In this document: in pieces, positions 21,801 through 28,941 of the stretch | Numbering within the stretch: position 1 is the stretch's first letter | Layout of the letters: each line of letters begins with the position of its first letter | Position numbers and translations under genes: made by a program | Assembly (NCBI GenBank): GCA_019217005.1 | Contig: JAHBNG010000002.1 | Span: 62,001 to 126,000 of the forward strand | Direction of reading: 5' to 3' | Source: Chloroflexi bacterium TSY | Lineage (GTDB): Bacteria > Chloroflexota > Anaerolineae > Caldilineales > Caldilineaceae | Length of the DNA: 64,000 nt | The notes under the pieces: model-generated | What the model was told of the DNA's origin: nothing | What the model saw: the letters and a program-made list of their open reading frames with translations, nothing else | Databases searched by the model: none

Positions 21801-21939
21801 ACTCAGTTGCGTAGAGTGGGGACGAATTTTGAATAAGTAGATAGAATGCGCTGGCCAGAATAAAGATGAGAGAGTTGGGCTTCATCCGTAAACGTCTATC
21901 AGATGAAATTATGGGAGCGGTTCGTGAATTGGGGAACAT
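15856..21939 (-). CDS. giant secreted propeller/TIG protein with degenerate metalloprotease-like domain
   Basis: About 2027 residues from ATG 21939 (GGAAG about ten bases upstream); ATG 21885 just before the hydrophobic signal segment is an alternative. Roughly residues 50-680 are two-component-regulator-type propeller repeats (VWIGTxxxGxxxxD, repeated). Two IPT/TIG domains (TPTSGVANTQVTINGTDF) follow. A long middle part contains dockerin-like Asp-rich loops (DADGNGLITPGD, DENRNGLIDQND) and VLGQEFGHSAGLV with a later MLSIMWG. The latter looks like a HExxH metalloprotease whose first His is Gln. A PKD/Fn3-like pair, thrombospondin-3-like Ca-binding repeats (DPDSDGDGVLDG), a BACON-like domain and the tail FYLPLIRR complete it. 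The role is probably structural or sensory at the cell surface. It begins 22 bp after menA ends. Confidence 0.8.
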   Translation of the reverse strand: MFPNSRTAPIISSDRRLRMKPNSLIFILASAFYLLIQNSSPLYATELQASDPDVETGIWQNFAAGTPNFPSNVEVTAVAIDADDRVWIGTDGSGIAVFDGAVWRRHTVASSGGQLASNSIQTLATSGSSVWIGTANGANLYAPSTNEWTKYTTSSGLPNNNVTAIAFNASPLFTVVFGTSGSGFAQCALIFPDGLSCSTTNQSNSDLPSNWIDDIAVANNGDIWIAHRVGITRVHNPPFGTTEWTNFDRFNVSVCREIAQAKSIAIDEVGGRVWFGIDELIDPIEQRSDPGDGVCVYNISENQWYHFDSDNSTLANDTVTDVAADANGRIWIATQRFDNSDPGGVYVCTWIDDVCYWAVYKTADGLLNLNVHAVAAKLDRVWFGTDTGVSSFALTWQQWPTEGNSFLSLTGEIWLGTPNSLQIFNGTAFATEQSSINVTALISSSLPTSSAGNIWVGTGANGVYRHVNGTWQTMNRANSGLAADDVTALVQDDQGRIWVGTGSAGVSVFDPDATSWATFDDSTVLSTNNVQALAVDSMGTIWVGTANGLARYNGSVWQTFTTADGLPENAITALTVDATGLLWAGMENSLASFDGASWTDESSRLPNSGVNALNVQPNGTLWVGTNEGAVRFNGSSWTKYRPGNSGLRNERVRAIVSDRNGGVWFGATGFSASGITINGGLFLRDPLGEPLGQPAPTIDSFTPTSGVANTQVTINGTDFEPGTQVFFSRKGNNLSVSANVISVRDDRLVVRVPPQAVKGPIRIRTSDSAATSTDEFSPIPQITSIDPASGVVGIPVQLQGTNLQSTGFPDVKFGDSEWQSLNISNTTYNRMDVIVPDDATSGAIQVRTTGGMGSGPDFTLIAGGLRLIDWEVHQGMPQYPRVAEKTTVVRLFLGTNASDGSCAFLNRAAIQLLRQGSNTPRTFIAFLEQGDIPNNGWFCNSEKDPTENGSIDFLIPGSEIPAGRHIIGAGFSTRFVTILSRELGAYIFNRTADFRIHASVPDLPNATMSQLGFLQRQLAALARTYPVRDGWGSLGSENGIQFTMRDYPICDGTTGGARSSLCGTGYTWDFWQEDPNGQAIVRAQEIDMQGATIDTNTVTWDLGTVKAGDRGRKKVFARLRPPSNFPSGVSQMTFDLQINSSSQSGSPDATTAIQVDLNAVKTSIALRHLPPLELDGIHGQNHRHEHSSPTVTISSGTAAPSLKISADSRLIYDADGNGLITPGDIVLLFFDYDNEGDSDASGTTVQLDYDPALVAIYGSGGVLCGSDTVVPSNGSVQVCRGGAQILTRTVPGRFFSGGGWLPRKFDRPLDENRNGLIDQNDLARYVMEFEDWDPNTGDITISTDLSKLGPGDLIRSFRDNNRNQKHDSGEPVSDKQKRGANGKVLQWNIPGSYMQDFNKTASVPARFSALWFLEGVNAFMGPGQGRCFTKNGGCNKPGYEIWSDISNTTVLGQEFGHSAGLVKYFSPNRNAGTHTVNEKITYIPAGYDLVGDRVVPGDEMLSIMWGTEQSPVEDSFFEPFEYYELYKLFRDLLSEQISTASADQLLYLAGSTTANGELQVNHSYLSDGLTQTPTQDESDWRLRIWAGNVLVAEYGIPITFEEFDWDNHDMIVTTENSSFAVVQPFPDSATAAEIWRGNQRLWRASVSDAAPSVKVVSPSGGAFGPDETISISWTGSDADGDSLTYAVRYSPDGGTTWHTLTPATTNTNLNASLSTLPGGQNSVIEVEATDGFHIGSDRSDAPFTVGNKPPLWATVLTPMHGSALVQSQPISLRGAAFDPEDGTLTGNLLRWRSDRDGALGNGEALSVTLTTGLHALELTAIDSANLTVSVGITVQVLADFDNDGLADVIEQQYDELEWWNEGDVNEDPDQDGLITASEVALGTDPGDPDSDGDGVLDGAEAANGSSPTDGASKPQSATLLVSTSRLDFDLIEGAANPEPTELFIISSSTSELEWTGTSDVGWISLSPQSGRTASELTIAIEATSLSIGEHSGNVTLQAADSQRVIPVTLSITSVSTQEDFYLPLIRR

Positions 21940-21961
21940 AGGGTGTTGTCTTCCATTCGAG

Positions 21962-22873
21962 CTATAATAGCTGCCCCACGCCAAACGTTAACATAAAGAG
22001 CAAGCTTGTGAGTGCCATCTGTTTGAGATACGGATCCAGATCGTTTGCAGGTGCGCGCCAAACTGCAATCCCATTGCGAGCCAACAGTGGAAGGGTAATG
22101 ATAAAGAGGAATTGCCACGGAGTACGATAATGGATGATCACGTAGAGTAGGGCACAGACAATGCCACCAATTAGGAGAACCCAATGATAGAAAGCGGCAT
22201 TGCGACGACCAATGCGCACAGGAATTGAGCGTTTCCCTGCCAAGCGATCCGATTCGATGTCGCGGACATTATTGACGTTTAGTACGGCAACGGCAAAGAG
22301 ACCTGAGCTCGTTGCGGGCAATAGAATGTCAGGCGAAAGGGAAAGGGTTTGTAAAAAATAGGTTCCAGCAACTCCCAACCAACCGAAGAAGAGCAACACT
22401 GAGAGATCGCCCAAACCGACATATCCATAGGGTTGAGTACCTGCAGTATACGTGACGGCTGCCCAGATTGCCGCCCCGCCTAGCGCGAGAAAGAGTAACA
22501 CAAAGGGCAGTTGGGCAAACCCCAATGATAGCCAAACAAGCAGAATCCCACTAACAATTGCGAGAACAGCCATGATGATGATGGCGCGTCGCATCGTTGC
22601 GCGAGAAATACGTCCAGATTGTACCGCACGAGATGGACCTTGCCGTTTGGCGTGATCGGCCCCATGAACGCTATCGCCGTAATCGTTGGCCAAGTTAGAA
22701 AGTATTTGGAGCAGAATCGTTGTGATAACGCAAAGCAGCGTGATTGGTCCACTAAAAGCTCCATAAGCCGCTGCCAGAAATGCACCCATGCCGATGCTGG
22801 CAAGCGCCAAGGGCAATGTTCGTGGTCGTGCCGCAGTGATCCAGATTTGTGTATTCGTCAGTTGAGTTGTCAT
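21962..22873 (-). CDS. menA: 1,4-dihydroxy-2-naphthoate polyprenyltransferase
   Basis: 303 residues from ATG 22873. UbiA-family integral membrane prenyltransferase that attaches the polyprenyl tail to 1,4-dihydroxy-2-naphthoate, giving demethylmenaquinone. The first Asp-rich motif is NLANDYGDSVHGAD and the second is VRDIESDRLAGKRS, both needed to bind Mg-prenyl diphosphate. Multiple hydrophobic helices follow the usual pattern, and the N-terminal ITAARPRTLPLA block is typical of MenA. It implies menaquinone-based respiration. It lies 17 bp after the propeller gene on the same strand; no other men genes are in the window. Confidence 0.92.
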   Translation of the reverse strand: MTTQLTNTQIWITAARPRTLPLALASIGMGAFLAAAYGAFSGPITLLCVITTILLQILSNLANDYGDSVHGADHAKRQGPSRAVQSGRISRATMRRAIIIMAVLAIVSGILLVWLSLGFAQLPFVLLFLALGGAAIWAAVTYTAGTQPYGYVGLGDLSVLLFFGWLGVAGTYFLQTLSLSPDILLPATSSGLFAVAVLNVNNVRDIESDRLAGKRSIPVRIGRRNAAFYHWVLLIGGIVCALLYVIIHYRTPWQFLFIITLPLLARNGIAVWRAPANDLDPYLKQMALTSLLFMLTFGVGQLL

Positions 22874-22890
22874 CCGCTGAAGGTGAATGT

Positions 22891-23796
22891 TTAAGGTAAT
22901 AATTCCGCAATTGCAATCCCGCTTTCGCCCGCCACGCTGTAAAGAAGATAGGTGCGGTCTTCTTCTCGAAAAATGCAAGGATCCCGAAGTTGGTGTGCTG
23001 GTTCGTGGATTGCGCCACGCTGAGACGGTTCGAGGGGCAGATTTGCTCCCTCGTAGTCTGTTTCGGATTCTAATATTACGATTGGTTCAGTGGTTGTCCA
23101 ATCCAGCCACTTTTCGGTCAACATCACTTGTGACATCAGAATTCGCTCCGGACAGTCCCCTGCCCGTGAGTAAAAAATCGAAAGAATATCACCATCTAGC
23201 TTGAGGGCAGCATGGCGCATTGATTCATCAAAGAGAAAGGGTCCCAGTTCGAACTCCGTCAAACCATTCTGAGAACGAAAGAAAATTCCCGGCATCCCCA
23301 TTGCGTAGACAGCGTCCCGCCATTGGAAGACTCGAAAGTAACTTGGCCCGAAATGCTCTGTCCCTGAGACAAACTGAAGGCCATCACGCGACGTTGCAAC
23401 AAGGCTACGTTGACCATGTAACATCGGATAGAGTTGTGCGACAGGCGTTTGAGACGCTTCTTCATCGGATAGGAGTGGCCCGTGATAGTACATCACAATC
23501 TGCTGTTTTTCATGATCAACGTGGACATCAGGCGAAGCAATGTGATCATGGCAGGGTGTCTTTTCCAATGCGAGCGTACCTGGTCCATAAATTATCCACG
23601 GACCCTCGAGCTGGTCGGCATAGGCCAAACGGATAAATTTACCTTGGTGGTGAGCAAAATAGAGGTAATAGTTGCCCAACGGATTCGGAAGCCAGTCTGG
23701 AACGCGAATTAGCGAGGGTCCATTGATGTTGGTGCCAATGGATGGATCCAGCTCTGGTGTGATGATGGGGTTTTTGCTGAAGCGTCGTACGTTCAT
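22891..23796 (-). CDS. five-bladed beta-propeller protein (GH43/GH130-like)
   Basis: 301 residues. The protein starts RRFSKNPIITPELDPSIG and shows regularly spaced blade motifs (NYYLYFAHHQGKFIRLAYAD, GPWIIYGPGTLAL, DIASPDV-like HIASPDVHVD, QLRDPCIFREEDRTYLLYSV). This is the layout of five-bladed propeller glycosidases and phosphorylases of the GH43/GH32/GH130 kind. I could not assign the catalytic acids with certainty, so family and activity are left open. There is no signal peptide, so it is probably cytosolic. It follows the sulfatase-like gene by 16 bp on the same strand, which suggests that the two act on the same polysaccharide-derived substrate. Confidence 0.6.
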   Translation of the reverse strand: MNVRRFSKNPIITPELDPSIGTNINGPSLIRVPDWLPNPLGNYYLYFAHHQGKFIRLAYADQLEGPWIIYGPGTLALEKTPCHDHIASPDVHVDHEKQQIVMYYHGPLLSDEEASQTPVAQLYPMLHGQRSLVATSRDGLQFVSGTEHFGPSYFRVFQWRDAVYAMGMPGIFFRSQNGLTEFELGPFLFDESMRHAALKLDGDILSIFYSRAGDCPERILMSQVMLTEKWLDWTTTEPIVILESETDYEGANLPLEPSQRGAIHEPAHQLRDPCIFREEDRTYLLYSVAGESGIAIAELLP

Positions 23797-23812
23797 ATGG
23801 CAGAGGCCGTTT

Positions 23813-25195
23813 TTACTCCAAAACCTTGAGCAGTTCTAAAGGAGCGTTCATTTCGGTCAGCCAGCCAACTATTTTCCCGTGTAAATCTTCTACAACCCCG
23901 GGATAATCGAACGCGACATTTTGTGCTGCATTGGGGTCGGCTTCAAGATCGTAGAGTTCGCGTGCCCGGTTATGCCCGATTGGCGTATAGGCCCAACGAT
24001 TGGTGTAGAGCATGGGAGTCATAACGTTTTCTGGTATGGCGCCCTCTTTGATTCTTAAATATGAGGCTGTCACAATAAAGTCATGGAGCGGTTCTTGCTC
24101 TTCGCCCCGCAGCATTGGGGCGAAAGAACGACCATGAAATGGCTCGTCTGGTATCAGAGTCAGGCCGCCAAGATCGAGCAAAGTTGGCAAAATATCGACT
24201 GGCTGGAGAAGAGCGTCTACTGTGGTTCCACCTTGGAGTCCAGGTGCAGAAACCATAAAAGGAATATGTGCAATCTCTGGATAGAGTGGCCAGAAACGAT
24301 CATCATCCGTGTTGATGTTAGATTTACCAGTAGAGTTGTGCTCACCCAGCGCCATCCCGTGATCAGACATGAAGACCACAATCGAGTTCTGCCAAAGGTC
24401 GAGGTCATCGATCTTCTGCAAAATACGGCCAATCCAACGATCCACCAACTCGGCTTCTGCACAATAGTGAGCACGCAGATTGCGCAGTTCGGCCGACGTC
24501 AAATCATCCGCCTTACCATAGTTGGGATGAATCATGGGGATCCCATCATAATCGGGATCGTAACGTTTGACCATATATTCTGGCGGATCCCAAGGCTCGT
24601 GCGGATCGAAAAAATCGACCCACAAAAAGAAAGGATCCTGCCGGTAATTCTCCTCTAACCACTCGACTGCAAGTGCTGCCGTGCGGGGTGGAAAGGTGTC
24701 TGCTTCGCTTTTCCAATAGCGATTGGTCCACTTATGTAAATCCGGCAGATTACGGTCTTGAAAGTGATGGCCCGTGCGGGTCTTTTCTGGCGGCATAGTC
24801 TCTTCAATCATGTGATTCATGCGCAAGAAGTAGGTATCCCCTTCCTGCCCACGTAATGTATAAGCCCCGTCAAAGCCCTCGAAAAAGCCGGCCCTCATCA
24901 GATGGGGACAGTCACCCAGAAGTTGAGAGACATAACCTGCTTGGCGCAATAGAATCGGAATATGGTTTGGGCTGCTGATACGCCGATCTTGCCACGGATA
25001 CCAGGGCCAACCGTAACGTCCAGTTGTGAAATCAGTCCGGTGGGGAATCGTGGGAAAGCTACTGGTATAGAGTCGATCCAGGCTGATTGACTGCTGGGCA
25101 AAATGGTCCAATTCTGGCGTGCGTACGGGCATGTCGGCTCGAGCAAAAAGGTTGTCGTAGCGATACGTATCTGCAATGATGACAATGATGTTCAT
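23813..25195 (-). CDS. sulfatase-family hydrolase with Thr at the formylglycine position
   Basis: 460 residues from ATG 25195, with a strong AAGGAGG about six bases upstream. Alkaline-phosphatase-superfamily fold: N-terminal metal-site strand VIIADTYRYDN, later VFMSDHGMALGEHN, and HEPWDPP. The nucleophile block aligns as T49-I-P-H-R-TDFTTGR against the usual C/S-x-P-x-R-xxxxTGR, so the residue that becomes formylglycine in true sulfatases is Thr. In the wider superfamily a Thr nucleophile is known in nucleotide pyrophosphatase/phosphodiesterases. It may therefore be a phosphodiesterase or phosphatase rather than a sulfatase, or it may be inactive. There is no signal peptide, so it is probably cytosolic. 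It is first in a minus-strand group with the propeller gene. Confidence 0.8.
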   Translation of the reverse strand: MNIIVIIADTYRYDNLFARADMPVRTPELDHFAQQSISLDRLYTSSFPTIPHRTDFTTGRYGWPWYPWQDRRISSPNHIPILLRQAGYVSQLLGDCPHLMRAGFFEGFDGAYTLRGQEGDTYFLRMNHMIEETMPPEKTRTGHHFQDRNLPDLHKWTNRYWKSEADTFPPRTAALAVEWLEENYRQDPFFLWVDFFDPHEPWDPPEYMVKRYDPDYDGIPMIHPNYGKADDLTSAELRNLRAHYCAEAELVDRWIGRILQKIDDLDLWQNSIVVFMSDHGMALGEHNSTGKSNINTDDDRFWPLYPEIAHIPFMVSAPGLQGGTTVDALLQPVDILPTLLDLGGLTLIPDEPFHGRSFAPMLRGEEQEPLHDFIVTASYLRIKEGAIPENVMTPMLYTNRWAYTPIGHNRARELYDLEADPNAAQNVAFDYPGVVEDLHGKIVGWLTEMNAPLELLKVLE

Positions 25196-25279
25196 CGGTT
25201 CCTCCTTAAGGCGAATCCAAAGAGATATTGCTCACGAAGTGGGTACTTCGCTCTTCACAGATTGACAGGATGAACGGGA

Positions 25280-25353
25280 ATGTGTCCCAACGTGTGTAAA
25301 TGCAGCGGTTCTCTGACTGAGCAGTGTTCATTTACACACTTTGTGGTACACGC
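25280..25353. repeat. palindromic repeat family 6 (TGTGTAAATG type), copy 1
   Basis: Hairpin-forming unit with arms containing GTGTGTAAATGCAG and CATTTACACAC and a centre TCTCTGACTGAGCAG. Related copies lie at 26613, 44009 and 56966, with a partial one near 54956. Confidence 0.75.
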
Positions 25354-25432
25354 TCGAATGAAACAGAATGAGAAGAGAGACTATCAGCTCAATCCGGTCC
25401 ATCTGTGGAGCGTCATAGAGCGCGTTCTAAAA

Positions 25433-25520
25433 GTCATTCTGAGGAGGCTTTGGGACGAAGAATCCCTAGTTCAAAGTGCAAAAAGATGATTCTTCGCTCC
25501 GTTCCTCCACTCAGATTGAC
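25433..25520. repeat. GTCATTCTGAGG...GAAGAATC inverted repeat
   Basis: An imperfect palindrome beginning GTCATTCTGAGGAGG and ending CCACTCAGATTGAC, with GACGAAGAATCC and GATTCTTCGCTCC facing each other inside. Partial versions are visible near 25250 and 46065. It resembles a class of intergenic repeats found in many environmental genomes. Confidence 0.55.
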
Positions 25521-25543
25521 ACACTCTTAGAAATCGGAGTGGC

Positions 25544-26575
25544 TTAGTCCTGACTTAAATGCCCCAATCGAGCGGCTTGAGCTTGGGCTTGGAGCGTCAA
25601 CTCGGTTGCATAGAAACAATGTTCTTGGTTCATTGCCGTATCGGTGCGATTGACGATATCATCGAGCAAGAGGCGGCCATAGGGTAGTTCAACATCTTGG
25701 CAATCAATATACCGAGTTTCTTTGTTATCGACCAGGAAAAAGTGATCGGTGCCGGGCCGTCCCGCAATATCGATATTCTTGCGTACCTCGATAAAGCCTT
25801 CTGTTCCAATAACGGTCAACCGAGTGTCCCCCCAAGTATCCAAGCCGTCTGGTGTGTACCAATCAACCCGGAAATACCCAGCACAATGTTCTCCTCGGAT
25901 CATGACATCCCCAAAGTCCTCGAATTCGGGATATTGAGGATGGTGATAGTTGGCAACTTGAGAAGCGACAATTTCAACCTCTTTGGCACCAGTAAAGGCC
26001 AGAAATTGGTCAAACTGATGGGATCCAACGTCCGTGATGATACCACCGTATTTATCCCGCTGGACAAACCAGTCTGGTCGGTCATGAAAGCGTGGTCTGT
26101 GTGGCCCAAGACCCACGGTTTGAACGACATGACCGATGACGCCTGCCTGCACCATTTCGGCGGCTTTATGTGTGGCGCGATTCTCGAAACGCTCACTATA
26201 GTCGATAGAATAGATACGACCTGTCTCGGCGACCACCTGGCGTAGCTCGGCTAGTTGGTCCAGCGAGGTCGCACCGGGCTTGTCACTCATGACATCTTTG
26301 CCATGTCGCATTGCTTCGATACTAATCGGGGCACGATCACACAGAATGGCAGATGTGATGATCAGATCAATCGATTCATCTTCCAGAATTTCTTCTTTGC
26401 TGCCGGCTACTTTCACTTGGGGATAATATTCGCTATAGGCATTGAGCAAATTCTCTTCTGGTGCATAAACTGCCGCCAGCTCTGCTCCAGCCTCTAAGAG
26501 CAAAGAGGTTTGGCCATAAATGTGAAAATGATTGATACCAATTGCCGCAAAGCGAACTTTCGGTTGCACTGTCAT
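25544..26575 (-). CDS. Gfo/Idh/MocA-family oxidoreductase
   Basis: 343 residues from ATG 26575, which has GGGAG at the right distance. NAD(P)-binding Rossmann fold at the N terminus (VRFAAIGINHFHIYG), the conserved cis-Pro loop as DVMSDKPGATS in place of EKP, and a C-terminal alpha/beta domain with GGIITDVGSHQFDQFLAFTG carrying the usual catalytic-region Asp and His. The family oxidises or reduces sugars, inositols and related polyols. The substrate is not predictable. It is on the same strand as, but 348 bp upstream of, the sulfatase-like gene. Its two flanks both carry family-6 palindromes (25280 and 26613). Confidence 0.85.
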   Translation of the reverse strand: MTVQPKVRFAAIGINHFHIYGQTSLLLEAGAELAAVYAPEENLLNAYSEYYPQVKVAGSKEEILEDESIDLIITSAILCDRAPISIEAMRHGKDVMSDKPGATSLDQLAELRQVVAETGRIYSIDYSERFENRATHKAAEMVQAGVIGHVVQTVGLGPHRPRFHDRPDWFVQRDKYGGIITDVGSHQFDQFLAFTGAKEVEIVASQVANYHHPQYPEFEDFGDVMIRGEHCAGYFRVDWYTPDGLDTWGDTRLTVIGTEGFIEVRKNIDIAGRPGTDHFFLVDNKETRYIDCQDVELPYGRLLLDDIVNRTDTAMNQEHCFYATELTLQAQAQAARLGHLSQD

Positions 26576-26612
26576 TGTTCTCCCTCGTTCTCCCTTTTTC
26601 CTAATAGTGACG

Positions 26613-26690
26613 GGTGTGTACCACAAAGTGTGTAAACGGAGCAGGCACTCTGACTGAGCAGTCTGCATTTACACACTTTGGGACACACTG
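26613..26690. repeat. palindromic repeat family 6, copy 2
   Basis: The arms GTGTACCACAAAGTGTGTAA and TTTACACACTTTGGGACACA surround a CTGACTGAGCAG centre. It is the reverse complement type of the copy at 25280. Confidence 0.75.
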
Positions 26691-26700
26691 TCATAGTGAC

Positions 26701-26770
26701 GCCACTTAAACTTCGAACAACCGGCCTGTTTTTATCGGGGGACGATTGTCCGAAGTTTAAATGATGTGGC
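26701..26770. repeat. 70-bp inverted repeat
   Basis: The arms GCCACTTAAACTTCGAACAA and TTGTCCGAAGTTTAAATGATGTGGC-like sequence fold into a long imperfect hairpin. I saw no second copy in this window. Confidence 0.6.
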
Positions 26771-26777
26771 TATAACT

Positions 26778-26859
26778 GCTGATCCGAAACGTTCTGTGCC
26801 GATGCATTCGCACTCGAGAAGCTGGTTAAACTCACAACCATTTTTCGGATAGGTTCTTA
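26778..26859 (+). repeat. palindromic repeat family 5 (TATCCGAAAAGT type), copy 1
   Basis: About 82 bp. It begins GATCCGAAACGTTCTGTGCC, contains CTCGAGAAGCTGG and ACTCACAACC, and ends TTTTTCGGATAGGTTC. Related copies lie at 44103 (split), 46151 (partial), 52708 and 54999. Confidence 0.75.
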
Positions 26860-26941
26860 CTCGATCTTCCTAAGTTACGGGTTATTGATTATACTATTAT
26901 ACACCTTTACCTTGATAGTTCCCCAGAATAGTTTGGAGCCT

Positions 26942-27156
26942 CAGTAAATCCAAATTTCAGGTTTTGAGAGAGAATTCTGGCTAAACAGTTGACATAAATA
27001 CAAATTTGCCGGTCGATATCTAGTTTTTGCGTTAGATTTGGGCGATTTTCAGATATGAAATAGGTTGTTTTCTGTAACCGAAATCTGAATAAATGACTCC
27101 AAAATCCCTGCAATCTCGACTGAAAATCGCCAAAAACGCCAAATTTGGATCTACTG
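26942..27156 (-). mobile_element. 215-bp MITE, copy 3 (upstream of response regulator)
   Basis: Target duplication AGCCT at 26937-26941 and 27157-27161. The left terminus has one substitution (CAGTAAATCC). It sits about 110 bp upstream of the response-regulator start, so it may have displaced or altered that promoter. A TTGACA hexamer inside the element points toward the gene, but I see no good -10 box. Confidence 0.93.
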
Positions 27157-27269
27157 AGCCTTGGGCATCGTGTTGCCAACTGGTGAACGAATCGCTTGTT
27201 TGTTCAGCGTACGAACGAATAGACGCTGGCATCTGGCCGACACGATGACTGACGCCGAAGGATCTATAT

Positions 27270-27926
27270 ATGTCAGATACAATCTCAGTTCTGATCGTCG
27301 ATGATCACCCTATCGTACGCCAGGGTATGCAGATGCTGCTTGATGTCCAGGAAGGGATCGAGGTGATTGGGATGGTCGAAAATGGAACGGCGTCCGTTCA
27401 ATTTGTGGCCGAAACGCCACCAGATGTGGTGCTCATGGACATCAATATGCCTGGAGTGAGTGGCATTGAGGCGACGCGCAAAATTCGCAACCTCAGTCCA
27501 CATACGCAAGTGATCATTTTGACAAGCCACCACGAGGATTCGATGGTTTTCCCTGCCATTAAGGCAGGCGCTCTAAGCTACTTGCTCAAATCGGCATCGC
27601 CGGAGGAAGTTGTCGATGCGATCCGTGCCGCTGCGCTCGGAGAAGCGCGGCTACATCCACGCATCGCCAAGAAGCTCATGAGCGAAGTGGCTGGCACCCG
27701 TCCATCGATGGAGACATTGACTGAACGAGAGTTAGAGGTTCTCAAAGAGATCGCACAAGGACGCGACAACCGCACCATTGCCGGAAATCTAATCGTCAGT
27801 GAAAAGACAGTTAAAACCCATGTCAGCAATATCCTCAGTAAGCTCCATCTAGCGGATCGAACCCAAGCTGCGATCTATGCCTTACGGGAAGGAGTTGTTC
27901 CACTTGAGAGCAGTGATGGACATTGA
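27270..27926 (+). CDS. NarL/FixJ-type response regulator
   Basis: 218 residues. The receiver domain has the acidic pair in LIVDDHP, phosphoacceptor Asp57 in VLMDINMPG, Thr in VIILTSHH and Lys in SYLLKSAS. The C-terminal LuxR-type helix-turn-helix is LTERELEVLKEIAQGR...SEKTVKTHVSNILSKL. It binds DNA after phosphorylation by a sensor kinase. No kinase gene is next to it, so it is an orphan here. GAAGGA precedes ATG 27270. A 215-bp element lies directly upstream. A TrkA-type gene follows 33 bp downstream and could be co-transcribed. Confidence 0.92.
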   Translation: MSDTISVLIVDDHPIVRQGMQMLLDVQEGIEVIGMVENGTASVQFVAETPPDVVLMDINMPGVSGIEATRKIRNLSPHTQVIILTSHHEDSMVFPAIKAGALSYLLKSASPEEVVDAIRAAALGEARLHPRIAKKLMSEVAGTRPSMETLTERELEVLKEIAQGRDNRTIAGNLIVSEKTVKTHVSNILSKLHLADRTQAAIYALREGVVPLESSDGH

Positions 27927-27959
27927 GGTGATTCTGGCTTGGCCAGATTAGGAGGTTAT

Positions 27960-28622
27960 GTGGTAGAAAAGCAGTACCTCGTTATTGGTGTTGGTCGCTT
28001 TGGCTCGGCTCTTGCCAGCACGCTTTATGAACAGGGTCACGAAGTAGTAGCCGTAGACAAAGACGAAGAGGCCATCGAAGATATCATGAACATGGTGACC
28101 CATGCCGTGATCGCAGATGCCACAGACGAAAAAGTATTAGAGCAACTGGGATGCAGCAGCTTTGATACCGTGATCGTTGCAATCGGCGACAATCTGGAGG
28201 CCAATATTTTGGCGACTGTTGCGGCAAAGACAATCGGTGCCAAAGAAGTCATCAGCAAAGCCAAAGACGATATGGCCGCCCGCATTCTGACACGCGTTGG
28301 CGCAGACAAAGTTGTGCGGCCTGAGCACGACATGGGTGTCCGTCTTGCTCAACAGCTCAGTTCGCCACAAGTGTTGGAAACATTAGGGCTTGGAGAACAA
28401 CATAGCGTATTAGAAGTCGAAGCAGAGCTTGTTGGCACGCTTCAGGAACTTCAGCTGCCCAGACGGTTCGGTATCCAGGCAATTGCTGTAGATCGTCGTG
28501 GTGAGATCACGGTTGGTCCGGCTGCTGATTTTTTCTTAAGCACGGGGGACAAGCTTTTGCTCTTAGGCGAAAACATTGCGATCCAAAAATTACGCGATTA
28601 CTTCAGTGAGATAGAAAAATAG
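27960..28622 (+). CDS. TrkA/KtrA-type potassium channel regulatory subunit
   Basis: About 220 residues from GTG 27960, chosen because AGGAGG sits four bases before it. The N-terminal RCK domain has the nucleotide-binding Rossmann motif VIGVGRFGSALAS and the acidic end of strand 2 (VVAVDKDEE). The C-terminal TrkA_C domain starts around GTLQELQLPRRFGIQAIAV. These subunits gate Trk/Ktr K+ uptake channels in response to NAD(H), ATP/ADP or cyclic-di-AMP. The membrane partner (TrkH/KtrB) is not in the window. Confidence 0.9.
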   Translation: MVEKQYLVIGVGRFGSALASTLYEQGHEVVAVDKDEEAIEDIMNMVTHAVIADATDEKVLEQLGCSSFDTVIVAIGDNLEANILATVAAKTIGAKEVISKAKDDMAARILTRVGADKVVRPEHDMGVRLAQQLSSPQVLETLGLGEQHSVLEVEAELVGTLQELQLPRRFGIQAIAVDRRGEITVGPAADFFLSTGDKLLLLGENIAIQKLRDYFSEIEK

Positions 28623-28641
28623 GACTCAACAGGAACTCAAG

Positions 28642-28884
28642 GGGTTGACAGAAAAAAGCCCGCTCGTCGGTCACTTCTCCGGAGTGACACGGGTGTATTG
28701 TTTACTTACATCGACACCTCTACTATTTATTTACATCGCGACCTCCCTCCTCTGAGAGAACCCCTTGCAAAAGGGGGCACGATGTAGGTAAACAGCCCAG
28801 GTGTCGATGTAATAAAATAGTACAGACATGGGTCCACCGATGCGGCTCAGTCACTCCAAAGAAGTGACCGACGGTTGTCAACCC
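28642..28884. repeat. nested palindrome enclosing a family-4 repeat
   Basis: The outer arms are GGGTTGACA plus CGTCGGTCACTTCTCCGGAG on the left and the matching CTCCAAAGAAGTGACCGACG plus TGTCAACCC on the right. Between them is the family-4 element at 28695-28823. The region separates the TrkA-type gene and the acyl-CoA dehydrogenase gene. Confidence 0.75.
28695..28823 (+). repeat. family-4 element (ACATCGACACCT type), copy 1
   Basis: 129 bp with terminal inverted repeats GTATTGTTTACTTACATCGA.../...GATGTAATAAAATAGTAC, plus an extra internal TTTACATCGCGACCTC unit. The second copy, in opposite orientation, is at 38693-38831. Confidence 0.8.
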
Positions 28885-28941
28885 TGAGTTCCGAAAGAAC
28901 CAAAAATAGCTTACACATCATACGAAGGAACCCAATAGTCC

